Shown here: piece by piece, positions 22,301-31,318 of the stretch
Position numbering within the stretch: position 1 is the stretch's first letter
Layout: the number at the start of each line of letters is the position of its first letter
DNA from: Parelaphostrongylus tenuis
Taxonomy: Eukaryota > Nematoda > Chromadorea > Rhabditida > Metastrongylidae
Direction: 5' to 3'
Length of the DNA: 64,000 bases
Assembly: GCA_019055375.1 (NCBI GenBank)
Contig: JAHQIW010000117.1
Location: forward strand, 1-64,000
The notes under the pieces: generated by a model
Database searches by the model: none
Seen by the model: the letters and a program-made list of their open reading frames with translations, nothing else
Told to the model about the DNA's origin: nothing
Position numbers and translations under genes: made by a program

Positions 22301-24150
22301 AGTAATTGCACTTGATTTGCTTCCCTATATAATTCACAAAGATCTTTCAATATTTCTCGTGTTGTTTCGGTTTCTGTTTAATGATCTCGTCTCCTTTATG
22401 AATGTTGTAGAATTCTAGTAAAAACGAATCTCCTTGTAGACTTGGAAATAGCCGAGCTAGGGTGTTACCTAAAGGTTTCGTTGATTGATTGCAAAAGAGT
22501 GTTGAAGGAGAGCTCAAATCGCTTTGCTTTTTACCTTCCTTTCTGATACACCACATCACTGACCACTGGATTACCCCGTCATACCCTTATATCAACTGTT
22601 GTTATCACTGTTATTACTATTATTATCATGATTACTTACATAGATACTCAAATGGTCCATCTTCACTAGTTGTGCGGAGCTCAGCACATATTCCAAATGG
22701 TATTTGCTGGTCGTGCGTTAGATATTTCTTGGTTACCTGACGTAACCTTGCAAGGGCTTTTTCAGGTCTTCAAGATGTCGCTTCCAAGTTAATTTCAGTG
22801 TTATAATTATTGTCATAAGCAAATATGACGAATACTCAGTTCAGGAAGAGTGTTTGGTGCAGCGGTGAATAAAGCAAATTGGATGGTTCTTTACTTACGG
22901 GGTCCACTTCGTATGTGTACCTTGGCCATTCAGTCAGTATGGAAAACAACAATAAGAAGGAATTATGCAGAAGAAGCAAAGCGGCAACCGCATTCAGGCC
23001 TTTCAATGAAGCTACCGAGTAAACAAGAAATCGAAAACTTGTGTCCACCTTTTTGATTCAACGATCCCCCCAGCATTCTATCACGGAGCAGAGGCGTGTG
23101 CTGTTACTCCAGCCACGTCAAAAATTCTGCGCCCCACCCACAGGGCACTTGAATGAATTCTTTTGATGTTTGTTCGCCATTCACAACGTCTAGTCGGTCA
23201 CGCAACCCAGATCTTCGAAAGTTTCCATCTTCAAAATCCGGAGGTGCACACATTGATAGTGAAGCACATTTGTGTCGGCTACGCAACAAGAAAAATAAAT
23301 GAGAAATGGACCAAAGAAACAGTGAATTGAACTCAGAAAGGTTGGATTCGCTTTCTCAGACGACCTATCCAACGAAAACGGACGCACTCTTGGCTAACGT
23401 TAACTATGCGCACCCGCACACGGTAAAGAACTCATGACACGGAATGGGCCTTGTACACTTCATCTTCTTCTGGATAGACCATCACCATGGTCGACGAGTC
23501 GCGCGAGGAGAAACTAACAGAAATAATGAGGAAGTACGCATCTTCAGTGAATAGGAAATTCAAGTATTCGACCAAGTGTTTGTCCTCAAAATGAAGTCTT
23601 TGAAAATGTATGACCAAAACTTTTTTTAATCTGAACAACTAGCGAAACTTTCCGCCGATTATACTAGGATCTCCAAGCTTGCCATAAAGGCATCAGGAGG
23701 CATGCTTCAAAATCAAGCAGCGCTTATCTCGAAAAAAAAGTGACCTATTTTCGTAAACGGGCCTATGATTAATGAGCAGCTAAAATGATCGCACACTCAA
23801 AAGTGCTTTTTGTAAAACACATTACAAAGATGGCGGAACTTAGGGTTTTGCAGAGACATGAACCACAGAGTATTCGCTCATAGTGTCGTTCATTCACTGC
23901 GATTCTTCTTCTGGTGACTTACTGATTCTCCCGCTAATCTCACGTACAGTTTTCGTCCGTCATCAAAATATTCTTGAACTGCAATCCATTGAGATTTCGT
24001 TAATTAGGATACGCATGGTGCAATACGCTTTAATTTCAGAGAGTTTGCGGAAAAAATTCGATTGTCCTGATGCTGCCCTCCCTCTCTTGGGTTTCACGTA
24101 CAACAACGCAGTAACAGCTTTATTCTCACGTTTATTGCTCAAACACATCA
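19391..24150. repeat. Segmental block E, copy 1
   Basis: Direct copies are at 45500-50190 and, from about 20700 on, at 60880-64000. Short ORFs here do not keep frame in all three copies. Examples are 22347-22559 minus and 21846-22049 plus. At 22347-22559 the 62.5 kb copy is open but the 48.5 kb copy is broken. The segment is treated as intergenic or intronic. Confidence 0.6.
20221..20470 (+). mobile_element. SINE-like family T, copy 1
   Basis: Starts GGGGGACCGTAGCCGACTGG and carries GGTTGTGATGCTCGTCACGG-like tRNA A-box sequence. It ends with AAAAAGAACACTGTGATG and an AATAA-type tail. Related copies are at 46425-46690 (same place in block E) and independently at 35081-35345. No coding frame is shared. 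Confidence 0.5.
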
Positions 24151-24152
24151 CT

Positions 24153-24378
24153 TCATTTCACTCCATTTCCGAAATCTTGTGTAGTGATAAGATGTTCGAT
24201 TTCTAATCGCCCATAGGCTTGGCAATCGTTTAATGAGCTCTCATTGGGTAGAATCACCTTCTTTGTATCATCTATCGCTACTTTTAAGATTTTTGTCTTT
24301 TTTGACAACTTCCTACGAGGCAAACCTTCCCAGAGCGACAGGAACTCTTGAGATTTTGAGTACAACAACTTGGGAGCT
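24153..24378 (-). CDS. Conserved minus-strand ORF, function unknown
   Basis: The minus frame reads APKLLYSKSQEFLSLWEGLP, then RRKLSKKTKILKVAIDD, and ends DFGNGVK before a stop. The partner at 50187-50420 keeps the same frame and stop over 75 codons with about a dozen substitutions and no indel, unlike its surroundings. Upstream of APKLLY the two copies differ because a tRNA-Gly-like remnant abuts here. It may be a last exon. It lies downstream of the srsx exons on the same strand but does not look like a receptor tail. No family recognised. Confidence 0.35.
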
Positions 24379-24455
24379 GATCGAAAATCAGAATCGAACC
24401 CAGATCGACTGCGGAGCAAACAAGCGCGCTACCACTGAACCACAAGTGCACGTTG
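24376..24455 (-). repeat. tRNA-Gly-like half of the fold-back repeat
   Basis: Only the right arm of the fold-back remains (5' end at 24449, minus), with GTGGTTCAGTGGTAGCG and GGGTTCGATTC. The left arm present at 50450-50520 is missing here. The anticodon region is altered to TGCTCCGCAG. Confidence 0.6.
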
Positions 24456-24588
24456 CATGAACCGACTAACGTTTGAATACGAGTCGTAACTTTATCTTCT
24501 GGATTTCACCACTACGTTAAGGCTGAGCTTTCGACCTTATAAATAGATTTGGTAACGTTTATCATATAGAGCAAGAGAATTTACTTAC

Positions 24589-25024
24589 CTGATTGCATAG
24601 TACACGAAAAAGTTTGTCGCACATGATAAATTTGTGGATATTCCAGCTAAAAAGCCGACGTATATTCGTTCAATATTAGCATAAAAGACGATAGCCATGG
24701 ATGTAACGACGGTAGAACTGAGCGAACCAAACACCACTGTTAAACTGATTATTATCAGCGATCGATAAATCTGCTTCAAATTTGTGTTACCTGTAAATAC
24801 GTCATTTTAAATGTAATCATAGAACTTCTACTCTCCATGTGAAAGTTGATAACAAAATCAATACTTCCATATTCTACGATAACTCACTTATCTTGAATTT
24901 CTTTAGAAAACATATAAATGAAGCATAGCAAACAATTATTAGGATGTTGACGGCCATTATGGAGTATCCAAACACCTTGTTGATTAAGCCGGTCACTGGA
25001 GCGGCAACTGAGCAGACAACGTTC
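24589..25024 (-). CDS. srsx-type chemoreceptor, transmembrane 5 to 7 exons, intact
   Basis: Two exons on the minus strand. Exon 25024-24888 has acceptor TTTCAG and donor GTGAGT. It encodes NVVCSVAAPVTGLINKVFGY, then IMAVNILIIVCYASFICF and KKFKI (transmembrane 5). Exon 24790-24589 has acceptor TTTACAG and donor GTAAGT. It encodes KQIYRSLIIISLTVVFGSL (transmembrane 6), then ERIYVGFLAGI and LSCATNFFVYYAIR (transmembrane 7). The split Ser codon A/GT joins in frame. The NFFVYY ending is typical of nematode Srsx receptors (sensory neurons, ligand unknown). The other four copies in the window are broken. The C-terminal tail exon was not found. The transmembrane 4 exon candidate is at 27508-27625, across an intron holding a mariner. 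Confidence 0.75.
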
Positions 25025-25069
25025 CTGAAAGTTGAATTCAATCTCTATTCATAGCGGTCGCACATGTAT

Positions 25070-25606
25070 GATCGTTTGGATGGAAATGTCATTTTTTCGC
25101 ATGAATCGTGTGTGATTTTCATACAATTTGAAAGGTCTACTTGCGCATCTATTGATATGTAATTTGTCTATATCTGCTGCAGAATGAAACTATCCAGGGT
25201 ACAAAAACGTTTGTTCATGCTTTACGAGTACAAATTTGGTCCAAATGCTGCTGATGTCTCGCCGAATCAACAAATCTTGGGGCAATCGCACTGTTTTAGA
25301 ATCAACAGTCCGATCTGATTAATCTGATTACTAATAATCTGATTACGTTCTTTTCCGGTCAATGCAACACCTTTTGGAAGATCTCCGATTTGAATCTTTC
25401 GATGAAAGTGAAGAAGCTTGTCAAGAGCTCTATGATTCGGAGTCAAAGGAGTGGTACTTGGATTAGATCCTAAACCTGGCGAACCGATGGCAAAAAGTAG
25501 TGGATAATGATGAATTGTTTTTGAAGAATAGTTGTTGTTTTTTGTTGTCCGAATACATGCAAAAATTTCGAATATTTTATCAAACGATGGAAACTTTCTT
25601 TCCAAC
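25070..25606 (+). mobile_element. Internally deleted mariner element
   Basis: ATG at 25184 starts MKLSRVQKRLFMLYEYKFGP, the N-terminal helix-turn-helix region of a mariner transposase. The frame is broken soon after. About 45 codons later the sequence jumps to the transposase C-terminus (FESFDESEEACQELYDSESK, then LANRWQKVVDNDELF). The catalytic D,D34D core is absent. The right end CTTTCCAACCTAG abuts TATCTATAAAGG. The left terminal repeat is mostly gone. It sits in an intron of the srsx gene and cannot transpose without help. Confidence 0.75.
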
Positions 25607-27180
25607 CTAGTATCTATAAAGGTAGCTTTTTCAGCCTTTATATCTAAGCGATGTGTCTAAGTTTTGCACCAGGGCATCTAATAAGCTAAGAGCGATTGAG
25701 TCCCGAATAGTTGCTTTCTATAAAATACTAGGCGTATAGAATAGTTTCACTGGGCTTGTGTTTACTGATTGATTGTTTGTTTCAAATAACTAGCTCAGAT
25801 TTCTTTTTTTTTTTGAAGTCTTGGAACACAAAACGTCACCTACATCTCATATAACTTTTTCAGTCATCGAACAGCTGCTATTTTGAAGTTTTCGCTTCTT
25901 TATTTTAGCCATCATTGCTGTGAACTTGAGTTGATATGCCGCTAGAAACCAAGTAATGTTAGTGTATCCGTTTGAGATACCTGGTTTATACGTTCGACTA
26001 CTTGGGACAGGGATCCCAAGCAGTTGTCAACGCGTTTTCGAATCATTGATCTCGTACTTTCAGACCAATCATCACACTACATGATGCACGCGTAAAATAT
26101 TCGCTTGAATACCAAAGCATAAATCAGTCAGCTGCAGCAAAGACGAGGTAGTCAATGTCTGAATTCAGCTGCGCATAATGTCAATAAACATGTTTGTCTT
26201 ATGCACCGTGTAGCAGTTATTCCCCCGAATAGCTGCTACTTTCCTTCCTCTTCTACGCTTATCCTACCGCATATCGTCAATTAATTAATATTCTAACTAT
26301 AGAAAATAAAAAGGGTAAGGAAATGAGTCATAGCGTTGGTTAGTGAGCTGAGCCGGCGGATGGACACTTTTTGTGCTGTTCGGACGGTTATCAGACAAAA
26401 GGACGGACTCAGAAACTCGCGAGCGACGTGCAAGTGCACGCATCCGATGACACTTTAGTCGTCTCAAATGGCTTTGAGGCAGCAGCCGCCATTCAAACCT
26501 TTGCTTACCTTCCTAGATATTCTTAGTTATTCACTCATCTCAATAGGCTCCTCTCGTTCATTTGAGAATAGCATATTGTTTAAATCACTCCTACAACACT
26601 TCTACGCTCCCAAGTCGCTGTCAACATTATTAGTGCCACGCTCTTGATCGCTTAAGTATTTCTCCAGCCTCCCAACCGCGTTATCAGACTCTCAATTACC
26701 TATATTCTCTTATCTGCTCATCTTTACATTAAAAAGCCTAGGCCAAAAGCAAGCTAAGCTTTCTTAGTAAATAATCTACATAATTCTGTACTGCCATATC
26801 AGCCCACTTCCTAAGCACTGTGTTAGCTTTATCCTCATTGACATAATCCTACCCATCTGGATGTGGAACTTTTCCAGCCTCCCATTAAGTCACTCTCCAA
26901 AGTTGTCTCAGTCGCCACTTGGCATTGTCTCATAAGTATCTCAACATAATGCTCACTTAAGATTGCTTTTGATGCTGTTGTATCTTATTTCAAACCCACA
27001 CATCACATCATACCAGCAGCTGTCAGGTCTCAGGAGTCATTGTTACTCACCCGATCTTACGCACATGATTTCGTAGACCTGCTTCCCCTGACACTCTATT
27101 AATGATAGCACATTATCCATAACTTGTACTTACATTTATCAATATCGTTAGTTGTTGTCTTTGTGTTGTTGTATTGTATA
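25607..27180. repeat. Segmental block C, copy 2
   Basis: Direct copy of 3396-4940 and 51946-53600. No conserved frame. In the gene model here it would be the large intron between the transmembrane 4 and transmembrane 5 exons of the srsx receptor. Confidence 0.65.
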
Positions 27181-27828
27181 TAAAGTTTGATTACTCAAGT
27201 TTGAGACTGTCTGATCTACGGCGAAAAGGAGTCGAAAAGTCCCGCGCGGCAAGATTTACAAGGCGAACAAACTACCAAGCCAGTACACACCGATCATACC
27301 AACCAAAAGGATAGATTGTTTTGCAAGCAGATGTAACAATATCATCCACATAGGGAGACCCTCCTGAGAACGAACGTTAGGATAAAAAACCTCAATCTGT
27401 GTTCTCGCATTTCACCTTTCTTTAGAATACAAAGAGCGCTAAGGAAAATTGTGAATGGCGAATCAGCAGTGGAAATTGTACGGTCATTTTATAAAAGGGA
27501 AAAAAACGTACTCTGCCTTTGTTCGATTAGTAAATATCCACGTGACTATGGACAAAGCGTACAAGGACGCTAGCAGAATGCTTGCTGTCATGTAACGCTT
27601 CCGGTACACCTTGTCTATGGTATGGCTGAAACGTTTTTGCTCAACTTGATATTGATTAATAGGCGGTAGTAACTTGTATAAAAAGTTCTCATTTATTATA
27701 TTATATTCTATTATTTTTTCTATTTTTTATTATATTTTCTATTTTTCTTACTATTTCTCATTATAATTTCAAAATGCTTAGAGAAATTTATTTGAGCACC
27801 AGTGAAGCTCAAACAAATAAATTAATAT
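27181..27828. other. Unassigned flank with an AT-rich simple run
   Basis: Apart from the transmembrane 4 exon, the stretch contains a low-complexity TTATT/CTATTT run at 27680-27775. No other feature seen. Confidence 0.4.
27508..27625 (-). CDS. srsx-type receptor, transmembrane 4 exon
   Basis: The minus strand has acceptor GTTTCAG, then CHTIDKVYRKRYM, SILLASLYALSIVTWIF and TNRTKAEY, then a GT. This is the intracellular loop 2 and transmembrane 4 of an Srsx-like receptor. It is open, unlike the 9543-9660 copy. It lies upstream of the intact transmembrane 5-7 exons. The junction phase to the next exon does not fit with this donor, so the exact end is uncertain. Exons for transmembrane 1-3 of this gene are not found before the 27.8 kb element. 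Confidence 0.55.
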
Positions 27829-28274
27829 ATCTCGCTAGAACTTTCTATAGCCTTGTCGAGGTTTATCACATGTGGCATACATAAGTTTCAGCGGCATCGC
27901 CATCTTCAGTGTCACGCATTTGACAGTTCGTCCCTGCCAATAGCAGGCAGGTGGGAACGAGTCGTATTGCCCGCTAAGTAAAAGAATGCGAGTGGCTTTT
28001 TTTTCAGTAAATAGTCCTCGGTTGTTATATATATGGCATTAATATGACTTATAATCGAGTGTTTTCTTTTGAAGCTTGATGTGCAAAGCCCATATATCTT
28101 TCTAGAACTTTCTATACCCTTGTAGAGGTTTGTCATTTAGGGCATAGAAAAAAACAGTCGACTATAAGTCATATTAATGCTATGTAACAGCTGAAGACTG
28201 TCGACTAAAGAAGACCATCTGCTATAATTCAAAAGTTCGACTTTTTTTAAACCTCGGCATAATTAATTGATATA
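27829..28274. repeat. Outer left arm of a nested inverted repeat
   Basis: Positions 27835-28000 are inverted relative to 30555-30715, and the 28275-30530 Penelope-like palindrome sits between them. The word CTAGAACTTTCTATA occurs at 27834 and again near 28105. GCATTAATATGACTTATAAT at 28033 is inverted at about 28162-28180. The pattern suggests an older element with its own palindromic structure, split by or joined to the Penelope-like copy. Confidence 0.5.
27872..27915 (-). ncRNA. Hammerhead-like motif, left outer arm
   Basis: Minus strand: stem I is GUGACA with UGCCAC (5 of 6 pairs). The core CUGAAGA is intact, stem II is UGGC-GAU-GCCG, then CU, GAAAC, and GUA at the cleavage position. Two extra bases sit between stem II and GAAA, so the fold is imperfect. 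The right-arm copy at 30627-30670 complements it. Confidence 0.45.
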
Positions 28275-29430
28275 TGAAATCGAGGTAACTTATCTTGATT
28301 AGCTGACGCGAGGTTGGTAAACAAGTCGTAGTAATTCGGCTGACGTTTCGATGACCCACCTTCTTCAGAAACTGCGCATATGTAGTATTGGTCTATTTGA
28401 ATGGTTCGGAGGATCATATTTATATGCTGCCTAGGTCAGGTTAAAAGATCAAACGAAGAAAGGGCGCGAGATTTCGCGTGATGATGGCGCCCTCGTCCTT
28501 CCGGTTCATTTCGGGGTTTTGGGCGTTTATCCAAAACGCTTGAATAGTTTTGCGCGTGGACATTCTTGATTCCTGCGCTTGGATTGTGACAGTCACATCA
28601 AAATCCTTGTTGTTGCGTTTTTGTGCCCTATATAAACCTAAAGGTTTGGTTTTATCTATCTTAGATTTACTATTTAGATGTTTTATGCGGATGAAAAGTG
28701 GTCTATCCGTTTCGCCTATATATTCTTCCCCGCATGTCTTTCATGTTAGCAAATAAATGGTGCCCGATCTCATACACTCCCCCTCTCTTCCGTTTGGGCA
28801 GATCATACAGTTTTTGATGTTGCACAATTGACCATAAATCCTATTACGGATCAGCTAATGGCGTAGGGTGTGAGGTGGGATTTCAATAACTACCACGGAA
28901 TTTTCAACACCGCATCTTTTTAGGCACCTTTTAACCGCTCTACTGATTTCGTTTGATGTAAATGGCAGTTTCAAGGGAACTCTATTCAGGTGCGGAGTAT
29001 TGTTCTTTCGGGACCTAATTTCATTTTTTGAATATTCCCGTGTGGCAAATGTTTTGTAGCCGTTGGAAATGGCAATTTTTCGTGCCAAATTTAATGATTC
29101 GTTCTTTCTTCTTCTCCTGTGTACACGTTTCCAGCCGTTCCAAACATGTTTTCAATTAGCGATTTTTTCACGTATGAAGGATGAGAGGAAAGGTGACTAA
29201 CCAAAATGTTTTTGTTACGTGGTTTTCGATTCCATCTTTGTACTATAGCCACTATTCAAAAGCTTTACTTGGATGTTTAAGATTGGAAGCCAGCTCCCGT
29301 TTGGACCTCTCGCGTAAATTTTATATGCTCGGATTGTCCGTTCAAGACTTCAAAACACTTGTCCGTTTCCTCTTGTGTGGAACAAACAATCAAACGATCG
29401 TCCATATACCAGTAGTAGAGCAATGTGCGG
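28275..29430 (-). pseudogene. Penelope-like retroelement, reverse transcriptase end to GIY-YIG tail, left arm
   Basis: The minus strand from about 29430 reads YWYMDDRLIVC (catalytic YMDD box of a reverse transcriptase, codons 29397-29408), then DKCFEVLNGQSEHIKF. Frameshifts follow, then MARKIAISNGYKTFATREYS (29088), VKRCLKRCGVENSVVVIEIP and the GIY-YIG half EEYIGET (28720s). Stops interrupt it, for example before CGEEYIG and at LRH. The upstream reverse transcriptase fingers are missing: it is 5'-truncated at the palindrome centre. Its 3' tail carries a hammerhead relic at 28338-28372. Confidence 0.75.
28338..28372 (-). ncRNA. Hammerhead relic in the left Penelope-like tail
   Basis: The minus strand keeps CUGAAGA, stem II GGUG-GGU-CAUC (with a G-U pair) and GAAACGUC. 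Stem I has drifted to GUUU against AGCC, so it is probably inactive. Confidence 0.5.
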
Positions 29431-29440
29431 TGAACGAGAA

Positions 29441-29833
29441 GAAGAGGAAATGGACAAATGTTTTGAAGTCTTGAACGGACAGTCAGAACATATAAAAATA
29501 ACGCAAGGAAGTCCAAACGAGAGCTGGCTTCCATTCTTAAACATCCAAGTAAAGCTTTTGGATAGTGGCTATAGTAAAAAATGGTATCGAAAACCAAGTA
29601 ACAAAAACATTTTGGTTAGTCACCTTTCCTCTCATCCTTCACACATGAAAAAATCACTATTTCAAAACATGTTTCGAACGGCTAAAAACGTGTGCACAGG
29701 AGGAGAGGAAAAGAACGAATCGTTAAACTTGGCACGAAAAATTGCTATTTCCGATGGCCATAAAACATTTGCTACTTGGGAATATTTAAAAGTAGAATTA
29801 GGTCCCGAAAGAACATACTCCGCACCTGAATAG
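29441..29833 (+). CDS. Penelope-like reverse transcriptase C-terminal part, right arm
   Basis: The plus frame reads DKCFEVLNGQSEHIKI, then WLPFLNIQVKLLDSGYS, WYRKPSNKNILV, SHPSHMKKSLFQNMFRTAK and ARKIAISDGHKTFATWEY, before a stop. FLN-x-V then WYRKP-x-NKN is the usual end of the palm and thumb in Penelope-like reverse transcriptases. The catalytic box lies upstream on the other arm only. A frameshift near 29833-29877 separates it from the next piece. Not functional alone. Confidence 0.7.
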   Translation, partial: EEEMDKCFEVLNGQSEHIKITQGSPNESWLPFLNIQVKLLDSGYSKKWYRKPSNKNILVSHLSSHPSHMKKSLFQNMFRTAKNVCTGGEEKNESLNLARKIAISDGHKTFATWEYLKVELGPERTYSAPE

Positions 29834-29876
29834 AGTTCACTTCAAACCGCCATTTATATAGAACGAAATCAGCAGC

Positions 29877-30311
29877 GTGGTTAAAAGGTGCCTAAAAAGT
29901 TGCGGTGTTGAAAATTCCGTGGTAATTATTGAAATCTCACCTCCCATCCTACGCTATCAGCTGAACCGTGATAGAATTTATGGTCAATTGTGCAACATCA
30001 AAAACTGTATGATTTGCCTAAACGGAAGAGAAGGGGATTGTATGAGATCGGGCACAATTTATTTGCTAACATGTAAGACATGTGGGGAAGAATATATAGG
30101 TGAAACGGGTAGACCACTTTTCATCCGCATAAAAGGACATCTAGATAGTAAATCTGAAATCGATAAAACCAAATTTCTAGGTATACATAGGGCACAAAAA
30201 CACAACAACAAGGATTTTGGTATGACTGTCACAATCTTAGTGCAGGAATCAAAAACATCTACGCGCAAAACTCTTGAGGCATTTTGTATAAATGCCCAAA
30301 TCCCGAAATGA
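29877..30311 (+). CDS. Penelope-like GIY-YIG endonuclease tail, right arm
   Basis: The 144-codon open frame starts VKRCLKSCGVENSVVIIEIS and has a Cys pair region (CNIKNCMIC). It continues with YLLTCKTCGEEYIGETGRPL, then FIRIKGHLDS, HRAQKHNNKDFG and TLEAFCINAQIPK, then stop. The YLLTC...EEYIG pair of strands followed by R-x(3)-K/R-x-H is the GIY-YIG nuclease fold that cuts the target in Penelope-like elements. It is the most complete copy of this domain in the window. The methionine shown by a simple ORF call is replaced here by Val at an arbitrary frame start. Confidence 0.75.
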   Translation: MVKRCLKSCGVENSVVIIEISPPILRYQLNRDRIYGQLCNIKNCMICLNGREGDCMRSGTIYLLTCKTCGEEYIGETGRPLFIRIKGHLDSKSEIDKTKFLGIHRAQKHNNKDFGMTVTILVQESKTSTRKTLEAFCINAQIPK

Positions 30312-30444
30312 ACCGGAAGGACGAGGGCGCCACCATCACGCGAAATCTCGCGCCCTTTCTTCGTTTGATCTTTTAACCTGACCTAGGCAGCATATTATTA
30401 AGATCATCCAAATCATTTAAATAGACTAATACTACATATGCCCA

Positions 30445-30479
30445 GTCTCTGAAGAAGGCGAGTCGCCGAAACATCAGCC
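30445..30479 (+). ncRNA. Hammerhead motif in the right Penelope-like tail
   Basis: CUGAAGA, A-GGCG-AGU-CGCC and GAAAC-AUC are intact, with a changed stem II loop and a C-to-U change next to it. Stem I (GUCU against AGCC) is mispaired. The core may be preserved, but stability is doubtful. Confidence 0.55.
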
Positions 30480-30554
30480 GAATTGCTACGACTAGTTTAC
30501 CAACCTCGCATCAGCAAATCAATATAAGTTTTTTCAATTTTTATATAGCATCTA

Positions 30555-30715
30555 CAATGCTTTACTTAGCGGGCGATACGACTTCTTCGCACGTTCCTGC
30601 TTACCAGGGGCGACCTGCCGAGATGCGTGGCAACGATGACGGCGATGCCGCCGAAATTTGCGTATGCCACAATTATCAAACCTCGGTAAATAAAACCTAT
30701 GGAAAATCCTGGAAA
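30555..30715. repeat. Outer right arm of the nested inverted repeat
   Basis: The reverse complement matches 27835-28000: CGAGGTTT, TGTGGCATAC, CGGCATCGCC, GTCGTAT and GCCCGCTAAGTAAA words occur in the same order. Together the arms bracket the 28275-30530 palindrome. Confidence 0.6.
30627..30670 (+). ncRNA. Hammerhead-like motif, right outer arm
   Basis: Stem I is GUGGCA/UGCCAC (6 bp, perfect). Stem II is CGGC-GAU-GCCG (perfect), followed by CC-GAAAU and GUA. The CUGANGA core is damaged to ACGAUGA. The left copy has the opposite pattern: good core, weaker stem I. Confidence 0.45.
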
Positions 30716-30767
30716 TATACTCGACACAAATAGTATTCTTCTAATGCATTTCGCATTGTTATGATGT

Positions 30768-30980
30768 TTTCTATATACTTAAGAGAATTGAGTGGTGAGC
30801 AAAAACACGGCCTCAGGCGGGAATCGAACCCATGTTTCATCCTATCCGGGGACGCGTGCACTACCACTACACCACTGAGGCACATTTGCGCGAGCACTCA
30901 TTCTTCAACATCTCAATGTTAGCTGTCAGCCACCAACCTTTGTTTTTGCTCACCACTCAATTCTCCTAAGTATGTAGAAA
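30768..30980. mobile_element. MITE-like element: 40-bp terminal inverted repeats around a tRNA-like core
   Basis: The arms 30768-30807 and 30941-30980 are inverted with 38 of 40 matches; the inner 25 bases are identical (AGAATTGAGTGGTGAGCAAA in part). The 213-bp element has no ORF and contains a 72-nt tRNA-like sequence read on the minus strand. Related elements at 9919, 33413 and 37882 share shorter versions of the GAGTGGTGC-CAAAA inverted ends. No convincing target-site duplication is visible beyond the arms. Confidence 0.7.
30810..30881 (-). ncRNA. tRNA-like cloverleaf inside the MITE-like element
   Basis: The 7-bp acceptor GCCTCAG/CTGAGGC is perfect, D stem GTGT/GCAC pairs, and anticodon stem CGTCC/GGATG pairs with one G-U. 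The B box GGTTCGATTCC is canonical. The loop CCGGATA would present GGA, but position 33 is C instead of U, and there is no long variable arm as serine tRNAs require. It is therefore a tRNA-derived module and probably not a translating tRNA. Confidence 0.6.
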
Positions 30981-31117
30981 TATATTAACCTTTCATGGCA
31001 AGGTTTGGAAAAAACAGTCAACAATAAGAGAAATTATTAGTTGAAATAGTCTTTTTATATATAGCAAACCTCCTAACGGAGCTTTGCTATCTTTTCCGGA
31101 ATTACATGATAATTTAG

Positions 31118-31318
31118 GCAGCGCTGATGGTCCATGACCTTAGAGAGCAAGTGGTACAGCAGAAGTTTGAGGACCTTAGACAGAAAATGGTCCAAGTGGC
31201 GAGGGCGGCACCCAGTTACCACCAACCCCAACAGGCAGTTCGATCGCCCGAGCATCATCCGAACGGTCGTCTGACCTCACCCGGACCACCTCACCTCAGT
31301 TCATTGTCGACTCATTAG
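31118..31318 (+). CDS. Candidate last exon of an unrecognised gene
   Basis: After an acceptor ATAATTTAG the frame reads AALMVHDLREQVVQQKFEDL, RQKMVQVARAAP, SYHQPQQAVRSPEHHPNGRL and TSPGPPHLSSLSTH, then stop. The first 30 residues look like an amphipathic helix or coiled coil. The tail is rich in Gln, Pro, His and Ser, as in many transcription-regulator C-termini. Base use is more GC-rich than its surroundings, which supports real coding. Upstream exons are not found in the preceding 400 bp, which is element DNA. Function unknown. Confidence 0.5.
   Translation, partial: AALMVHDLREQVVQQKFEDLRQKMVQVARAAPSYHQPQQAVRSPEHHPNGRLTSPGPPHLSSLSTH

Noticed and set aside
29277..29597. A 106-codon reverse-transcriptase protein as one unit
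   Set aside because: Only the second half (from about 29430 down, with YWYMDD) is sense. The first half is the antisense of the opposite arm, joined at the palindrome centre.
30810..30881. A functional tRNA-Ser(GGA) gene
   Set aside because: All four stems pair, but position 33 is C, there is no long variable arm, and the sequence is the core of an inverted-repeat element with several relatives.
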